In this document: positions 20,629 through 30,195 of the stretch, one piece after another
Layout of the letters: each line of letters begins with the position of its first letter
How positions within the stretch are numbered: position 1 is the first letter of the stretch
NCBI RefSeq assembly: GCF_001634365.1
Contig: NZ_CP014578.1
Coordinates: 558,001 to 622,000 of the forward strand
From: Paraburkholderia phytofirmans OLGA172
Lineage (GTDB): Bacteria > Pseudomonadota > Gammaproteobacteria > Burkholderiales > Burkholderiaceae
DNA: 64,000 nucleotides
Direction of reading: 5' to 3'
Program-made: the position numbers and the translations under genes
The notes under the pieces: generated by a model
The model's database searches: none
Told to the model about the DNA's origin: nothing
Seen by the model: only the letters and a program-made list of their open reading frames with translations

Positions 20629-22209
20629 TCAGTCATCGTGCGAGCCGTCGTGGCCCGCGTCGTTGGCTGCGCGTTCTGGCGAACCGCCCTCCATTCCCTC
20701 GCCCGCTTTGCGGGTTCTGGCGCCACTGCTGCGCCGCCGTCGTTTTCTGGGGCTCCGGTCCTTCCCGCCTTGCGTGAGCAAAGTCTCACGTGCAGCGACG
20801 TCTCCTTCAATGAACTCCGTCCACCACGCACCGACCGACTCATCGAGTTCGCCCGATTCGCAGCGCAACAGGAGGAAATCATACCCCGCTCTAAATCTTT
20901 GGTGTTCCAGCAGCTTCAGCGCGCTTCTGCCCGAGCGTTTCTCGAGGCGCAACTGCAGGCCCCAGATCTCGCGCATATCCGACGAAAAGCGCTTGTGGAT
21001 CGCGAGCTTCTCGGTTTGCATGTCGAGGACTTCGTCCATCGCGCGATGCAGGGCCGGCACCGGATATTCGCCATTCGCTTCAAATTGTTGCCAGCGCGTC
21101 TGGACGTCGTGCCACAGCAGCGTGGCGAACAGGAAGCCCGGCGAAACCGGCTTGCCGGCGCGTACGCGGGCGTCCGTGTTGGTCAGCGCAAGCGTGATGA
21201 ATTTCTCGCCGATTGGCTGCTCCAGCACCACGTCGAGCAACGGCAGCAGACCGTGATGCAGGCCTTCCTGGCGCAGACGTTTCAAACAGGCGAGCGCGTG
21301 GCCCGACAGCATCAGCTTGAGCATCTCGTCGAACAGACGCGCGGCAGGCACGTTGTTGATCAGATCGGCCATTTTGGCGATCGGTGCACGGGTCTGGTCT
21401 TCGATCTCGAACTCGAGTTTGGCGGCAAAACGCACCACGCGCAGCATGCGCACCGGATCCTCGCGATAGCGCGTGGCCGGGTCGCCGATCATGCGCAACA
21501 GACGCGCGCGCATGTCGGCCATGCCGTTGTGGTAGTCCAGCACGGTTTGCGTGGCCGGATCGTAGTACATCGCGTTGATCGTGAAGTCGCGGCGCGTGGC
21601 GTCTTCGTGCTGCTCGCCCCAGACGTTGTCGCGCAGCACGCGGCCGCTGGCGTCCACCGCATGGGTGCGGCGGTCGAGCTCGTCGCGCTTCAGGCGGCGC
21701 GGCGGCGCTGCGTCGACCGCGGGTGGATCGACCAGCGCGCGGAACGTCGAGGTTTCGATGATTTCCTGGCCGAACTGCACGTGCACGATCTGAAACCGGC
21801 GGCCGATGATGCGGGCGCGGCGGAACAGCTTCTGCACCTGTTCGGGCGTGGCGTCGGTCGCGACGTCGAAGTCTTTCGGCTTGATGCCGAGCAGCAGATC
21901 GCGCACCGCACCGCCGACGATAAACGCGCGATGTCCCGCTTCCTGCAGACCCTCGGTGACGCGAATCGCGTTCCTCGAGATCAGCGACTGATCGATGCCA
22001 TGCACGTCGTGCGGAATGATGACCGGCACGTCGGGGTCCCGCACGGCTTTGGCGGCTGGGCGTGCCGGTTTGCGACGCGCTTTGCTGGCGCCGGACGCGT
22101 TGCGTGCCGGTGCCTCGCCGGCTTCGTCTGTTTCGGCTTCGGCGGGCGGGGTGTCGTCAGCGGGCGCCGGGTCCTGGCCGAATAGCTTGCGGATAAGTTT
22201 TTTGATCAC
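20629..22209 (-). CDS. pcnB: Poly(A) polymerase I
   Basis: Adds 3' poly(A) tails that promote RNA decay. 526 residues. The nucleotidyltransferase core is clear: AFIVGGAVRDLLLGIKPKDF and DVATDATPEQVQKLFRRARI, then RRDFTINAMYYD and YREDPVRMLRVVRFAAKLEF. The C-terminus is basic and low-complexity (Lys/Arg/Ser-rich), typical of long proteobacterial PcnB. The start is GTG at 22209, overlapping the stop of the upstream HAD gene by 4 bp (GTGA), so translation is probably coupled. Confidence 0.96.
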   Translation of the reverse strand: MIKKLIRKLFGQDPAPADDTPPAEAETDEAGEAPARNASGASKARRKPARPAAKAVRDPDVPVIIPHDVHGIDQSLISRNAIRVTEGLQEAGHRAFIVGGAVRDLLLGIKPKDFDVATDATPEQVQKLFRRARIIGRRFQIVHVQFGQEIIETSTFRALVDPPAVDAAPPRRLKRDELDRRTHAVDASGRVLRDNVWGEQHEDATRRDFTINAMYYDPATQTVLDYHNGMADMRARLLRMIGDPATRYREDPVRMLRVVRFAAKLEFEIEDQTRAPIAKMADLINNVPAARLFDEMLKLMLSGHALACLKRLRQEGLHHGLLPLLDVVLEQPIGEKFITLALTNTDARVRAGKPVSPGFLFATLLWHDVQTRWQQFEANGEYPVPALHRAMDEVLDMQTEKLAIHKRFSSDMREIWGLQLRLEKRSGRSALKLLEHQRFRAGYDFLLLRCESGELDESVGAWWTEFIEGDVAARETLLTQGGKDRSPRKRRRRSSGARTRKAGEGMEGGSPERAANDAGHDGSHDD

Positions 22210-22892
22210 GAGGGTTGAAAGAGTTCGAGGATGCGCCAGCCTTTGGCCTGCGCATGGGCGCGCAATGTGTCGTCGGGATTGGTCGCGATCGGATCGGTGA
22301 CCTTGTCGAGCAGCGGGATGTCGTTGTGCGAGTCGCTATAGAAATAGCTGTGCTCGAAGTCGCTCCAGGTTTTGCCGAGCGAAGCCAGCCACGCCTCGGT
22401 ACGGACGATCTTGCCTTCCTTGTAGCTCGGCGTGCCGGTGGGGCGGCCGGTGTACGGCGAATGCGGCTGGCCGTCGACGGTTTCCGCTTCGCAGGCGATC
22501 AGTGCATCGACGCCGAACGCCTGAGCGATCGGGCGGGTGATGAATTCGTTGGTCGCGGTGACCACGCAGCAGAGATCGCCGGCTTCACGGTGCTCCCTGA
22601 CCAGCTCCAGCGCGACCGGGAAGATCGCCGGCTTGATCACTTCACGCATGTACTGCGCGTGAAGGTCGGCAAGCTGAGCGCGCGTATATTTCGCGAGCGG
22701 CGTGAGCATGGCGATCAGATAAGCGTGGATGTCGAGCTTGCCGGCTTTGTAGTCGGCGAAAAAGCGGTCGTTTTCACGGGCGAAGTTTTCAGCGTCGACC
22801 ATGCCTTGTTTCACCATGAAGCGGCCCCATTCATGGTCGCTGTCGGTGGGAATGAGGGTGTGGTCGAGGTCGAAGAGTGCGAGGTTAGCCAT
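22206..22892 (-). CDS. HAD-family (IB) phosphatase
   Basis: Haloacid-dehalogenase superfamily hydrolase of the phosphoserine-phosphatase-like subgroup. Motif I is LALFDLDHTLIPTDSDHEWG (nucleophile Asp), motif II lies in CVVTATNEFITRPIAQAFG, and motif III/IV is FYSDSHNDIPLLD. 228 residues, with an alpha-helical cap between motifs I and II. Substrate unknown. It overlaps hda by 8 bp at its start and pcnB by 4 bp at its end, so it belongs to the same transcript. Confidence 0.88.
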   Translation of the reverse strand: MANLALFDLDHTLIPTDSDHEWGRFMVKQGMVDAENFARENDRFFADYKAGKLDIHAYLIAMLTPLAKYTRAQLADLHAQYMREVIKPAIFPVALELVREHREAGDLCCVVTATNEFITRPIAQAFGVDALIACEAETVDGQPHSPYTGRPTGTPSYKEGKIVRTEAWLASLGKTWSDFEHSYFYSDSHNDIPLLDKVTDPIATNPDDTLRAHAQAKGWRILELFQPS

Positions 22893-23658
22893 GGGGGCCT
22901 ATTTTACTTGAAGCGGCGGGAGACGCAGCGGGTGACGCAGATGAGGCGGGCGCTGTGCGCCGGTCATCGGCTTCGGGCGAGGCCAGCATGGTGCGTAGAA
23001 GCGGTAGCGTGACCGCGCGTTTCTGTTCGAGCGAGAAGCGGTCGAGCGCGTCGAGCAACGCCATCAGGCTCGGCATGTCGCGGCGAAAATGCGTAAGCAG
23101 GTAGGCGGGCACGTCGTCGGCAAGCATGATGCCGCGCTCGCGCGCCGCGTGTTTGAGAACCGCGGCCTTGCCTTCGTCCGGCAGCGGCGCGAGGTGAAAC
23201 ACGAGGCCCCAGCCGAGGCGCGTGCGCAGATCTTCGCGCACCGTCATGCCGATCGGCGGCGCATTGCCCGCGGCGACAAGCGCGCTGGTGGGGTGCGCGC
23301 GCACTTCGTTGAACAGATTGAACACGGCAATCTGCTGCGCCGCGGACAGGCCGTCGCAATCGTCGATCGCATACAGCGCGACGCGCGGGTCGAACGTGAA
23401 GGCGGCGAGGCTGCTCTGCGGACCGGCAAAGCGCGCATGGCCCGGCGGCGCTTCGTGGACGAGCGCCTGCAGCAGATGCGTGCGGCCGCTGCCGGCTTCG
23501 CCCCAGATGTAGAAGGTGCGATCGGCCACTGGCCCGGCCGCGAGCGCGTTGTCGAGCTCGCGCAGCCGCGTGACCAGCTCGGCGTTGGCGCCGGCGAAGA
23601 AATTGTCGAATGTCGATGGCGGCGGTGTGCCGAGATCGAGCGTCAGTTGACGAAGCAC
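22885..23658 (-). CDS. hda: DnaA regulatory inactivator Hda
   Basis: DnaA-related AAA+ protein that, with the DNA-loaded sliding clamp, triggers DnaA-ATP hydrolysis and prevents re-initiation. 257 residues. The N-terminal QLTLDLG (residues 4-10) is the clamp-binding motif; the P-loop GEAGSGRT is at 53-60 (Arg in place of Lys, as in other Hda proteins); ALYAIDDCDGLS is the Walker B region. A Ser/Ala/Pro-rich tail of about 25 residues follows the conserved part. The start is GTG at 23658. First gene of the leftward cluster. Confidence 0.93.
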   Translation of the reverse strand: MLRQLTLDLGTPPPSTFDNFFAGANAELVTRLRELDNALAAGPVADRTFYIWGEAGSGRTHLLQALVHEAPPGHARFAGPQSSLAAFTFDPRVALYAIDDCDGLSAAQQIAVFNLFNEVRAHPTSALVAAGNAPPIGMTVREDLRTRLGWGLVFHLAPLPDEGKAAVLKHAARERGIMLADDVPAYLLTHFRRDMPSLMALLDALDRFSLEQKRAVTLPLLRTMLASPEADDRRTAPASSASPAASPAASSKIGPHG

Positions 23659-23751
23659 AGTAGGTTAATGCCGAAAATGGGGCTTAGGCCGCAAATGGCC
23701 CGAACCGCGGGCCCTAAAACATCAATAAACAGTCAATGAGCAGTCAGTGAC

Positions 23752-24828
23752 TCAGTTGTTGTAAAGCGTGCTCGCCAGATAGCTTTGCCGCAACTCGCGC
23801 ATCGCCACCGACAGAATGGCGCTGACCGGCAGCGCCAGCAACACGCCGAAAAAGCCGAACAACTGGCCGAACGCGAGCAACGCGAAGATGACCGCGAGTG
23901 GGTGCAGGCCGATCCGTTCGCCAACCAGGCGCGGCGTGAGATAAAAGCTCTCCACGATCTGGCCGACACCGTAAATCAATGCGACCGCGCCGAAGCCGTA
24001 CCAGTCGCCGAACTGCAGCAGTGCCGCGAGCAGCGCCAGTGCGAGCCCGGTTGCAAAACCGATGTACGGGATGAACACAGCGAGGCCCGTGAAAATACCG
24101 ACCGGCAGCGCGATTTCGAAGCGCGCGACGGTCAGCGCAATCGCGTAGTAGATCGCGAGCACCGCCATCACGAGCAACTGGCCGCGCAGGTATTGCGACA
24201 GCATCTGGTCCATGTCGCGCGCGAGTTGCAGCGTCTTCTCGAGCCAGCGCCGCGGCACCACGATCTGCATGCGAGCGAGCATGCGATTCCAGTCGTACAA
24301 CAGATAAAACAGCACGAGCGGCACCATCACGAGGTTGCCGACCACCGTCATCATCACATTGCCGCTGGTGCGGATCGAGGTCCATGCATAAAGCGCGACC
24401 TGCTGCGCGCTGCCTTCGAGCTGCCCCATCACCAGATCGCGGATACTGGCGAAATCGAGCGAGTCGGCGAGGCCCAGCATCGCAAGCTTGGGTTGCAGCC
24501 AGGCGCTCACGTGCGCGAACAGCACGGGTACCTGTTGCTTCAACTGCGGAACTTCTTTCTGGATGACGGCCAGCACCAGCAGCACGAGCATCGTCATCAG
24601 CAACGAAAACAGCAGCATCATCAGCAAGGCGGCGAGTCCGCGCGGCACACGCCGGCGCACCATCCACGCGACGCCCGGTTGCAGAATGTACGCGAGAATG
24701 GCGCCGAGCAGGAACGGCGTGAGGACCGGACTCAGGAGCCAGAGCAGAATGCCGACAACCAACGCAATCGCCAGCCAGATGAAGGCGCGGCGCTGTACAG
24801 GCGTCAGGATCGAGGAGTTCTCTTGCAA
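23752..24828 (-). CDS. AI-2E/PerM-family transporter
   Basis: Polytopic inner-membrane protein of the AI-2 exporter/PerM family. 358 residues with about eight hydrophobic segments, e.g. AFIWLAIALVVGILLWLLSP at the N-terminus and LAVIFALLAFGQLFGFFGVL near the C-terminus, and the family's GIFTGLAVFIPYIGFATGLA and PRLVGERIGLHPLAVI. Substrate not readable from sequence. In betaproteobacteria it typically sits between hda and divergent purM, as here. Confidence 0.92.
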   Translation of the reverse strand: MQENSSILTPVQRRAFIWLAIALVVGILLWLLSPVLTPFLLGAILAYILQPGVAWMVRRRVPRGLAALLMMLLFSLLMTMLVLLVLAVIQKEVPQLKQQVPVLFAHVSAWLQPKLAMLGLADSLDFASIRDLVMGQLEGSAQQVALYAWTSIRTSGNVMMTVVGNLVMVPLVLFYLLYDWNRMLARMQIVVPRRWLEKTLQLARDMDQMLSQYLRGQLLVMAVLAIYYAIALTVARFEIALPVGIFTGLAVFIPYIGFATGLALALLAALLQFGDWYGFGAVALIYGVGQIVESFYLTPRLVGERIGLHPLAVIFALLAFGQLFGFFGVLLALPVSAILSVAMRELRQSYLASTLYNN

Positions 24829-24907
24829 AATTGTTCCCAGGTGTCGTCGCGACCGGAAGATTCAGGATGATTCAAATTCCAGCCAGCCGGCCGGCAACTC
24901 TGTATGG

Positions 24908-24941
24908 GACCAGAGTAAGCGCTGAAGCGCCAACTCTGGTC
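24908..24941. other. Long inverted repeat between perM and purM
   Basis: GACCAGAGT (24908-24916) pairs with ACTCTGGTC (24933-24941), enclosing an inner GCGC-TGAA-GCGC hairpin. It lies in the divergent gap of about 158 bp, 45-80 bases before purM. It could be an operator or a leader hairpin. A second palindrome, GGTAAAAT-CGC-ATTTTACC (24949-24967), follows and includes a -10-like TAAAAT. Confidence 0.7.
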
Positions 24942-24986
24942 GGCATCGGGTAAAATCGCATTTTACCGACCTTCGAGCTCTTCCCC

Positions 24987-26054
24987 ATGAATCAACCGAA
25001 ATCCGCCCAGCATTCAACCGATTCGGCCCAAGGTTTGTCGTATCGTGACGCCGGCGTGGACATCGACGCGGGCGACGCCCTTGTCGACGCGATCAAGCCC
25101 TTTGCCAAAAAGACGATGCGCGACGGCGTGCTGGGCGGCATCGGCGGGTTTGGTGCGCTGTTCGAAGTGCCGAAGAAGTACAAGGAACCGGTGCTGGTTT
25201 CGGGCACGGACGGTGTCGGCACCAAGCTGCGCCTCGCGTTTCAACTGAACAAACACGACACCGTCGGCCAGGATCTGGTAGCGATGAGCGTCAACGACAT
25301 TCTGGTTCAGGGCGCCGAGCCGCTGTTCTTTCTCGATTATTTCGCTTGCGGCAAGCTGGACGTCGGTACCGCGGCGACGGTCGTGAAGGGTATCGCGCAT
25401 GGCTGCGAACTGTCCGGCTGCGCGCTGATCGGCGGCGAGACGGCTGAAATGCCTGGTATGTATCCGGACGGCGAATACGATCTGGCCGGTTTTGCAGTCG
25501 GTGCGGTGGAAAAGAGCAAGATTATCGACGGCAGCACGATCGCCCCAGGTGACGTGGTGCTGGGTTTGGCTTCCAGCGGCATCCATTCGAACGGTTTTTC
25601 GCTGGTGCGCAAGATCATCGAGCGTGCGCAGCCTGACCTGAACGCGGATTTTGACGGCCGTTCGTTGGCCGACGCGCTGATGGCGCCTACGCATATTTAT
25701 GTGAAGCCTTTGCTGGCCTTGATGCAGCAGATCGCTGTCAAGGGTATGGCGCACATCACCGGCGGTGGGCTGGTCGAGAATATTCCGCGCGTTCTGCGTG
25801 AAGGTCTGACGGCTGAGCTGGATCATCGCGGCTGGCCGATGCCGCCGCTGTTCTCGTGGCTGCAGAAGCACGGCGGCGTGGCGGATGCGGAAATGCACCG
25901 CGTGTTCAACTGTGGCATCGGGATGGCGGTGGTTGTTTCTGCTGCTGATGCCGACGCTGCGATCGCATCTTTGTCGGCGGCTGGCGAGCAGGTCTGGAAG
26001 ATCGGCGTGATTCGCGAGAGCGCGGCCGGTGAAGCTCAGACGGTGGTCCTCTAA
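24987..26054 (+). CDS. purM: Phosphoribosylformylglycinamidine cyclo-ligase (AIR synthetase)
   Basis: Fifth step of purine synthesis: ATP-dependent closure of FGAM to AIR. 355 residues; conserved [70 protein letters not shown] and [18 protein letters not shown]. Usual length. Stands alone, divergent from perM, and ends convergently with miaA. Confidence 0.98.
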   Translation: MNQPKSAQHSTDSAQGLSYRDAGVDIDAGDALVDAIKPFAKKTMRDGVLGGIGGFGALFEVPKKYKEPVLVSGTDGVGTKLRLAFQLNKHDTVGQDLVAMSVNDILVQGAEPLFFLDYFACGKLDVGTAATVVKGIAHGCELSGCALIGGETAEMPGMYPDGEYDLAGFAVGAVEKSKIIDGSTIAPGDVVLGLASSGIHSNGFSLVRKIIERAQPDLNADFDGRSLADALMAPTHIYVKPLLALMQQIAVKGMAHITGGGLVENIPRVLREGLTAELDHRGWPMPPLFSWLQKHGGVADAEMHRVFNCGIGMAVVVSAADADAAIASLSAAGEQVWKIGVIRESAAGEAQTVVL

Positions 26055-26082
26055 CCAGCTTGACCTAGGGCTGGTTTGCCTG

Positions 26083-26113
26083 CGCGCGGCGCACGGAAAG
26101 AAAGCGCCGCGCG
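26083..26113. terminator. Hairpin between convergent purM and miaA
   Basis: CGCGCGGCGC (26083-26092) pairs perfectly with GCGCCGCGCG (26104-26113) around an 11-base A-rich loop. It is placed where a shared terminator would be expected, but no clear U-run follows on either strand, so its strength is uncertain. Confidence 0.5.
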
Positions 26114-26123
26114 GGTAAAAACC

Positions 26124-27080
26124 TCAAATCATTTCTTCAATCAAGCTGACGACCTGCGCAGTCGCGCTGGGATCGCAGCAATCAACAACAACCCGCTCCG
26201 TCATGCTGCGCAGCCACGTGAGCTGCCGCTTGCACAATTGCCGGGTCGCAAAGACTCCCTTGTCCCGCATGGTCGAATAATCGACCGCCCCGTCGAGATA
26301 TTCCCAGACTTGCCGGTATCCCACGCAGCGCATGGACGGCATCTCCGGCAGCAAATCGCCGCGTTCGCGCAATTTCACGACTTCGTCGATAAAGCCGTTG
26401 GCCAGCATGGCGTCGAAGCGCTTTTCGATGCGCGCATGCAGCACGCTCCGCTCGGATGGCTCCAGCGCGATAGGCACGAAGCGCCACGCCAAAGCGGCGT
26501 CATCCGTTCGAGCGGGCGCGGCCAGTAAAGTGGACATTGCTTGCCCCGTCAGCATGAAAACTTCGAGCGCCCGCTGAATTCGCTGCGAATCGTTCGGCGC
26601 GAGGCGCGCGGCCGTCACGGGATCGACGGCGACAAGCCGCGCATGCAGCGCCGGCCAGCCGTCACGTGCGGCGTCGGCATCGAGCGTCGCACGCACGTCG
26701 GCATCGGCGGCGGGCAGGTCGTTTAGCCCCTGCGTGAGCGCCTTGTAGTACAGCATGGTCCCGCCGACCAATAACGGCAGCCGCCCGCGCGCGCTGATCT
26801 CGCCGATCAGGCGCAACGCGTCGCTACGAAATTCCGCCGCCGAATACGCGTTGGCCGGATCGACGATATCGATCAGATGGTGCGGCGCCACCGCGCGTTC
26901 CTCCTCCGTCGGCTTGGCGGTGCCAATATCCATCTCGCGATAGACCAGCGCTGAATCGACACTGATGATTTCCACCGGCCGCCGTGCGGCCAGCGCCAGC
27001 GCGGCAGCGGTTTTGCCCGATGCGGTCGGGCCGAGCAGGCAAGGGATCGGCGCGGGAATGCTTGAAGTGCTTGAGGTCAT
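26124..27080 (-). CDS. miaA: tRNA dimethylallyltransferase
   Basis: Prenylates adenosine 37 of tRNAs reading UNN codons. 318 residues from ATG 27080 (an in-frame TTG lies two codons earlier). P-loop GPTASGKT is at residues 17-24; [37 protein letters not shown] and [15 protein letters not shown] are diagnostic. It follows mutL on the same strand with 43 bp between, the mutL-miaA order seen in many proteobacteria. Confidence 0.98.
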   Translation of the reverse strand: MTSSTSSIPAPIPCLLGPTASGKTAAALALAARRPVEIISVDSALVYREMDIGTAKPTEEERAVAPHHLIDIVDPANAYSAAEFRSDALRLIGEISARGRLPLLVGGTMLYYKALTQGLNDLPAADADVRATLDADAARDGWPALHARLVAVDPVTAARLAPNDSQRIQRALEVFMLTGQAMSTLLAAPARTDDAALAWRFVPIALEPSERSVLHARIEKRFDAMLANGFIDEVVKLRERGDLLPEMPSMRCVGYRQVWEYLDGAVDYSTMRDKGVFATRQLCKRQLTWLRSMTERVVVDCCDPSATAQVVSLIEEMI

Positions 27081-27123
27081 AGGCAAGACGCCGCGCGCCG
27101 AAAAAGCTTATTCAGGCGCACCG

Positions 27124-29178
27124 TCATTGCCCACGCATGAACAGCCGATCGAGATCGGACAGCGTCAATTGGTACCACGTCGGGCGCCCGTGGTTGCATT
27201 GGTCGGCGCGTTCGGTCGCCTCCATCTGACGCAGCAGCGCGTTCATTTCATCGAGCGTCAAACGCCGGTTCGCGCGCACCGCGTGATGGCATGCGAGCGT
27301 GCCGAGCAGCTCGTGCTGACGCTCAGTCAACACGCGAGAACCGCCGAACGCATGCAGGTCGGAGAGGACCGCGCGTGCCAGCGCCTGCAGATCGGCGTCT
27401 TTCAGCAACGCGGGCACGGCGCGGATCGCGAGCGTAGTCGGCGACAGCACAGCAAGATCGAAACCGAGCGCGTCCAGTGTGTCGCGCTCTTCTTCGACCG
27501 TGCCGATTTCGATCGGATCGGCCTGCATCGTTTGCGGGATCAGCAGCGGCTGCACCGCAATCGTGCGATCGGCGAGAGCATTCTTGAACTGCTCGTACAG
27601 GATGCGCTCGTGCGCGGCGTGCATGTCGACGATCACGAGTCCGTGCGCGTTCTGCGCAAGCACATAGATGCCATGGATCTGGCCGAGCGCGAAGCCGAGC
27701 GGTTGCTCGTCTGAGGCATTGAACCCAGGCGCTGCGTAGGGCCCTGAAGTGTTGTACGGGGGCGGCGCTTCTGCCGCCGAGTCGCGCGCTTCGAACAACG
27801 TCGCGCCTTCCGTTGTGCCGGTGGTCGTGTCTCTACGGCCGAACAGCGCGTCGTAGAACGCCAGCGGTTGCGCAACCGGCAGCGTGCCCTGCGTCATGCG
27901 GGCCTGACGCATCCAGGTATTGCCGGGCTGCGAGGAGCCGAATCCGCTGCCCATTCCGCTTCCTATTCCACCACCGAGGCCGCCTGCGCCACTCCCGAAG
28001 CCACCACCGCTTCCAGCGCCCGCACCGCCCAGCTGCGTAGCGCCGAGTGAAGCGGGGCCGCCCGGCGGCGACGCTTCCAGATGCGCGGCATGCCCACCAG
28101 CGGTCGTTTCCGGCGACGCGCCCGCGTGCCGCGCCAACGCGCGCTGCACGGCATGAAACACGAACTGGTGAATCGAGCGGGAATCGCGAAACCGTACTTC
28201 GATTTTGGACGGATGCACGTTCACGTCGACCGCTTCCGGCGGCAGGTCGAGAAACAGCACGTAGGACGGATAGCGGTCGCCGTGCAGCACGTCTTCGTAG
28301 GCGGCGCGCACGGCGTGCGTGAGCAGCTTGTCGCGCACGAACCGGCCATTGACGAAGAAATACTGCTGATCCGCGCGTCCGCGGCTCGCGGTCGGCAGAC
28401 CGGCGCAGCCGTAGACGGCAAGCGGTCCGGCGGATTCGTCGAGCGGCAAATGTGCAGTCGCAAAGGTCTCGCCAAGAATCTTCGCGACCCGCGCGGGCGG
28501 CTCGCTGGCGTTCCAGTGTTCGACCGCCTTACCGTTGTGCAGGACCGAAATCGCGACATCCGGCCGCGCCAGCGCAGCGCGGCGAATTTGCTCGAGGCAG
28601 TGGCCGAGTTCGGTCTGCTCGCTTTTCAGGAATTTGCGGCGCGCGGGTGTGTTGAAGTACAGCTCGCGGACTTCGATCGTGGTGCCTTGGGTGCCGGCGG
28701 CGGGACTCAATACGCCGGTATGCGCGTCGACGCGAACGGCATGCGGCGCGTCAGCGGTGCGGCTCGTGATGGCCATCTGCGCAACCGACGCAATCGACGC
28801 CAGCGCCTCGCCGCGAAACCCTAGCGTGGCGACCGCTTCCAGTTCGGCGAGCGAGCGGATCTTGCTGGTCGCGTGACGCATCAGCGCGAGCGCGAGTTCG
28901 TTTTCGGGGATGCCGCAGCCGTCGTCGGTGATCGAGATGCGTTTGACGCCGCCTTCGTCGAGCAGGATGCGCAGCGTCTGCGCGCCGGCGTCGAGCGCAT
29001 TTTCCAGCAATTCCTTGACCACTGAGGCCGGCCGCTCGACCACTTCGCCGGCGGCAATCTGGCTGATCAGCTGATCGGGAAGGGGCTGGATCGCCCGTAA
29101 CGGGCGTAGGACGGGCGCGGCGGCGGAAATTGCGGCCGCGTCGGCGGTGCCGGCAGGCGTTTCGGAGAATTCTGACAT
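27124..29178 (-). CDS. mutL: DNA mismatch repair protein MutL
   Basis: ATP-dependent coordinator between MutS and downstream repair factors. 684 residues. GHKL ATPase motifs: LLENALDAGAQTL, ITDDGCGIPENELALAL and LGFRGEALASIASVA; then VDVNVHPSKIEVRF closes the N-terminal region. A Gly/Ser-rich linker (about residues 370-430) precedes the C-terminal dimerisation domain (QIHGIYVLAQNAHGLVIVDM, HAAHERILYEQFK). No DQHAxxERxxYE endonuclease-type motif beyond the HAAHERILYE variant was seen. A consensus TATAAT lies only 7-12 bases before the ATG. Confidence 0.97.
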   Translation of the reverse strand: MSEFSETPAGTADAAAISAAAPVLRPLRAIQPLPDQLISQIAAGEVVERPASVVKELLENALDAGAQTLRILLDEGGVKRISITDDGCGIPENELALALMRHATSKIRSLAELEAVATLGFRGEALASIASVAQMAITSRTADAPHAVRVDAHTGVLSPAAGTQGTTIEVRELYFNTPARRKFLKSEQTELGHCLEQIRRAALARPDVAISVLHNGKAVEHWNASEPPARVAKILGETFATAHLPLDESAGPLAVYGCAGLPTASRGRADQQYFFVNGRFVRDKLLTHAVRAAYEDVLHGDRYPSYVLFLDLPPEAVDVNVHPSKIEVRFRDSRSIHQFVFHAVQRALARHAGASPETTAGGHAAHLEASPPGGPASLGATQLGGAGAGSGGGFGSGAGGLGGGIGSGMGSGFGSSQPGNTWMRQARMTQGTLPVAQPLAFYDALFGRRDTTTGTTEGATLFEARDSAAEAPPPYNTSGPYAAPGFNASDEQPLGFALGQIHGIYVLAQNAHGLVIVDMHAAHERILYEQFKNALADRTIAVQPLLIPQTMQADPIEIGTVEEERDTLDALGFDLAVLSPTTLAIRAVPALLKDADLQALARAVLSDLHAFGGSRVLTERQHELLGTLACHHAVRANRRLTLDEMNALLRQMEATERADQCNHGRPTWYQLTLSDLDRLFMRGQ

Positions 29179-29184
29179 GGCGAA

Positions 29185-29190
29185 ATTATA
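29185..29190 (-). promoter_or_regulatory. -10-like box directly before mutL
   Basis: A perfect TATAAT on the minus strand ends 6 bases before the mutL ATG, so a transcript from it would be leaderless or nearly so. No convincing -35 was seen. It may be chance. Confidence 0.25.
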
Positions 29191-29350
29191 GCGATTCGGC
29201 GCGAGCAGATTTTTAATCGTAACGGGGCACTTTCGGTATCATGACGCGGTCAATTTCCGGCGGCGAGCACGCGCTCGCTACGCATCGCTTGCAAGGCCGC
29301 TGACGCGGCCGTTCCCGCTACGTTCACATTCGCTTAATAAAGGACGCTTT

Positions 29351-30013
29351 TTGGACACGTTGCTACACTTCGTCAACCTTGTCTTGCATATCGACAAGTT
29401 TCTGGGCGACTTCATTCACGTGTATGGCACCTGGGTCTACGCGGTGCTGTTTCTTATCGTGTTCTGCGAAACCGGGCTGGTCGTTCTGCCCTTTCTGCCG
29501 GGCGATTCCCTGCTGTTCATCGGCGGTGCCTTCTGCGCGAGCGGCGAAATGAATCTCGGCCTGCTGATCGTGCTGCTGCTTGTTGCGGCGGTCGCCGGCA
29601 ATACGGTTAACTATATGATTGGACGGGCCATCGGGCCACGGGTGTTCAATTCGCACATTCCTTTCCTTGAGCGCTTCCTCGATCGCGCCGCGTTGCAGAA
29701 GACTCATAACTTCTATGAAAAGCATGGCGGCAAGACAATCGTGCTGGCGCGTTTCATTCCGGTGGTGCGCACCTTCGCGCCGTTCGTTGCCGGTGCCTCG
29801 GAGATGACGGTGAGCCGGTTCCAGTTGTTTAACATCCTCGGTGCGCTGTTTTGGGTGTTGCTGCTGGTATTGCTCGGCTACTTCTTCGGCAACATTCCGT
29901 TCATCCGTCAATATCTGAATGTGATCGTGCTGGTGGGTATCGGCGCGGCCGTGGTGCCGGTGGTGCTTGGCGCGCTGTGGAAAGTGATGCGTAAGAACGC
30001 TGCGGCAAAGTAG
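29351..30013 (+). CDS. DedA-family membrane protein
   Basis: Polytopic inner-membrane protein of the DedA/SNARE-associated (VTT) family, members of which move undecaprenyl phosphate or phospholipid across the membrane. 220 residues. FCETGLVVLPFLPGDSLLFI and ARFIPVVRTFAPFVAGASEM are the two conserved re-entrant motifs; four to five hydrophobic segments are seen. It starts with TTG at 29351, supported by AAAGGACG 5 bases upstream and by the family's usual N-terminus (MDTLLHFVNLVLHIDKFLGD). Confidence 0.93.
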   Translation: MDTLLHFVNLVLHIDKFLGDFIHVYGTWVYAVLFLIVFCETGLVVLPFLPGDSLLFIGGAFCASGEMNLGLLIVLLLVAAVAGNTVNYMIGRAIGPRVFNSHIPFLERFLDRAALQKTHNFYEKHGGKTIVLARFIPVVRTFAPFVAGASEMTVSRFQLFNILGALFWVLLLVLLGYFFGNIPFIRQYLNVIVLVGIGAAVVPVVLGALWKVMRKNAAAK

Positions 30014-30054
30014 GGTAGCCGCTAACGCTTCACGTAGTACGAAGCTGGATGAAC

Positions 30055-30087
30055 AAACGGCGTCGCGAATCTCGCGACGCCGTTTTC
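30055..30087 (+). terminator. Strong intrinsic terminator after the DedA gene
   Basis: A 14-bp perfect stem (AAACGGCGTCGCGA, 30055-30068; loop ATC; complement 30072-30085) followed by TTTTCGTTT. The A-run on the 5' side makes it usable in both directions, fitting its place between the convergent DedA and MscS genes. Confidence 0.9.
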
Positions 30088-30195
30088 GTTTGGTGCGGCT
30101 TGGTTACGGGTAGCTTGTACCGCTGGCGCAGCGCAAAGACGCTTTATCTTGCCAAGCGTCAGCCTCAGTTCAGACCTGCTAAGCCATGCTCTTGA

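Noticed and set aside
20125..22185. Plus-strand frame of 686 codons opposite folK and pcnB
   Set aside because: Antisense to two clear genes with conserved motifs; composition is typical of a complementary frame in GC-rich DNA.
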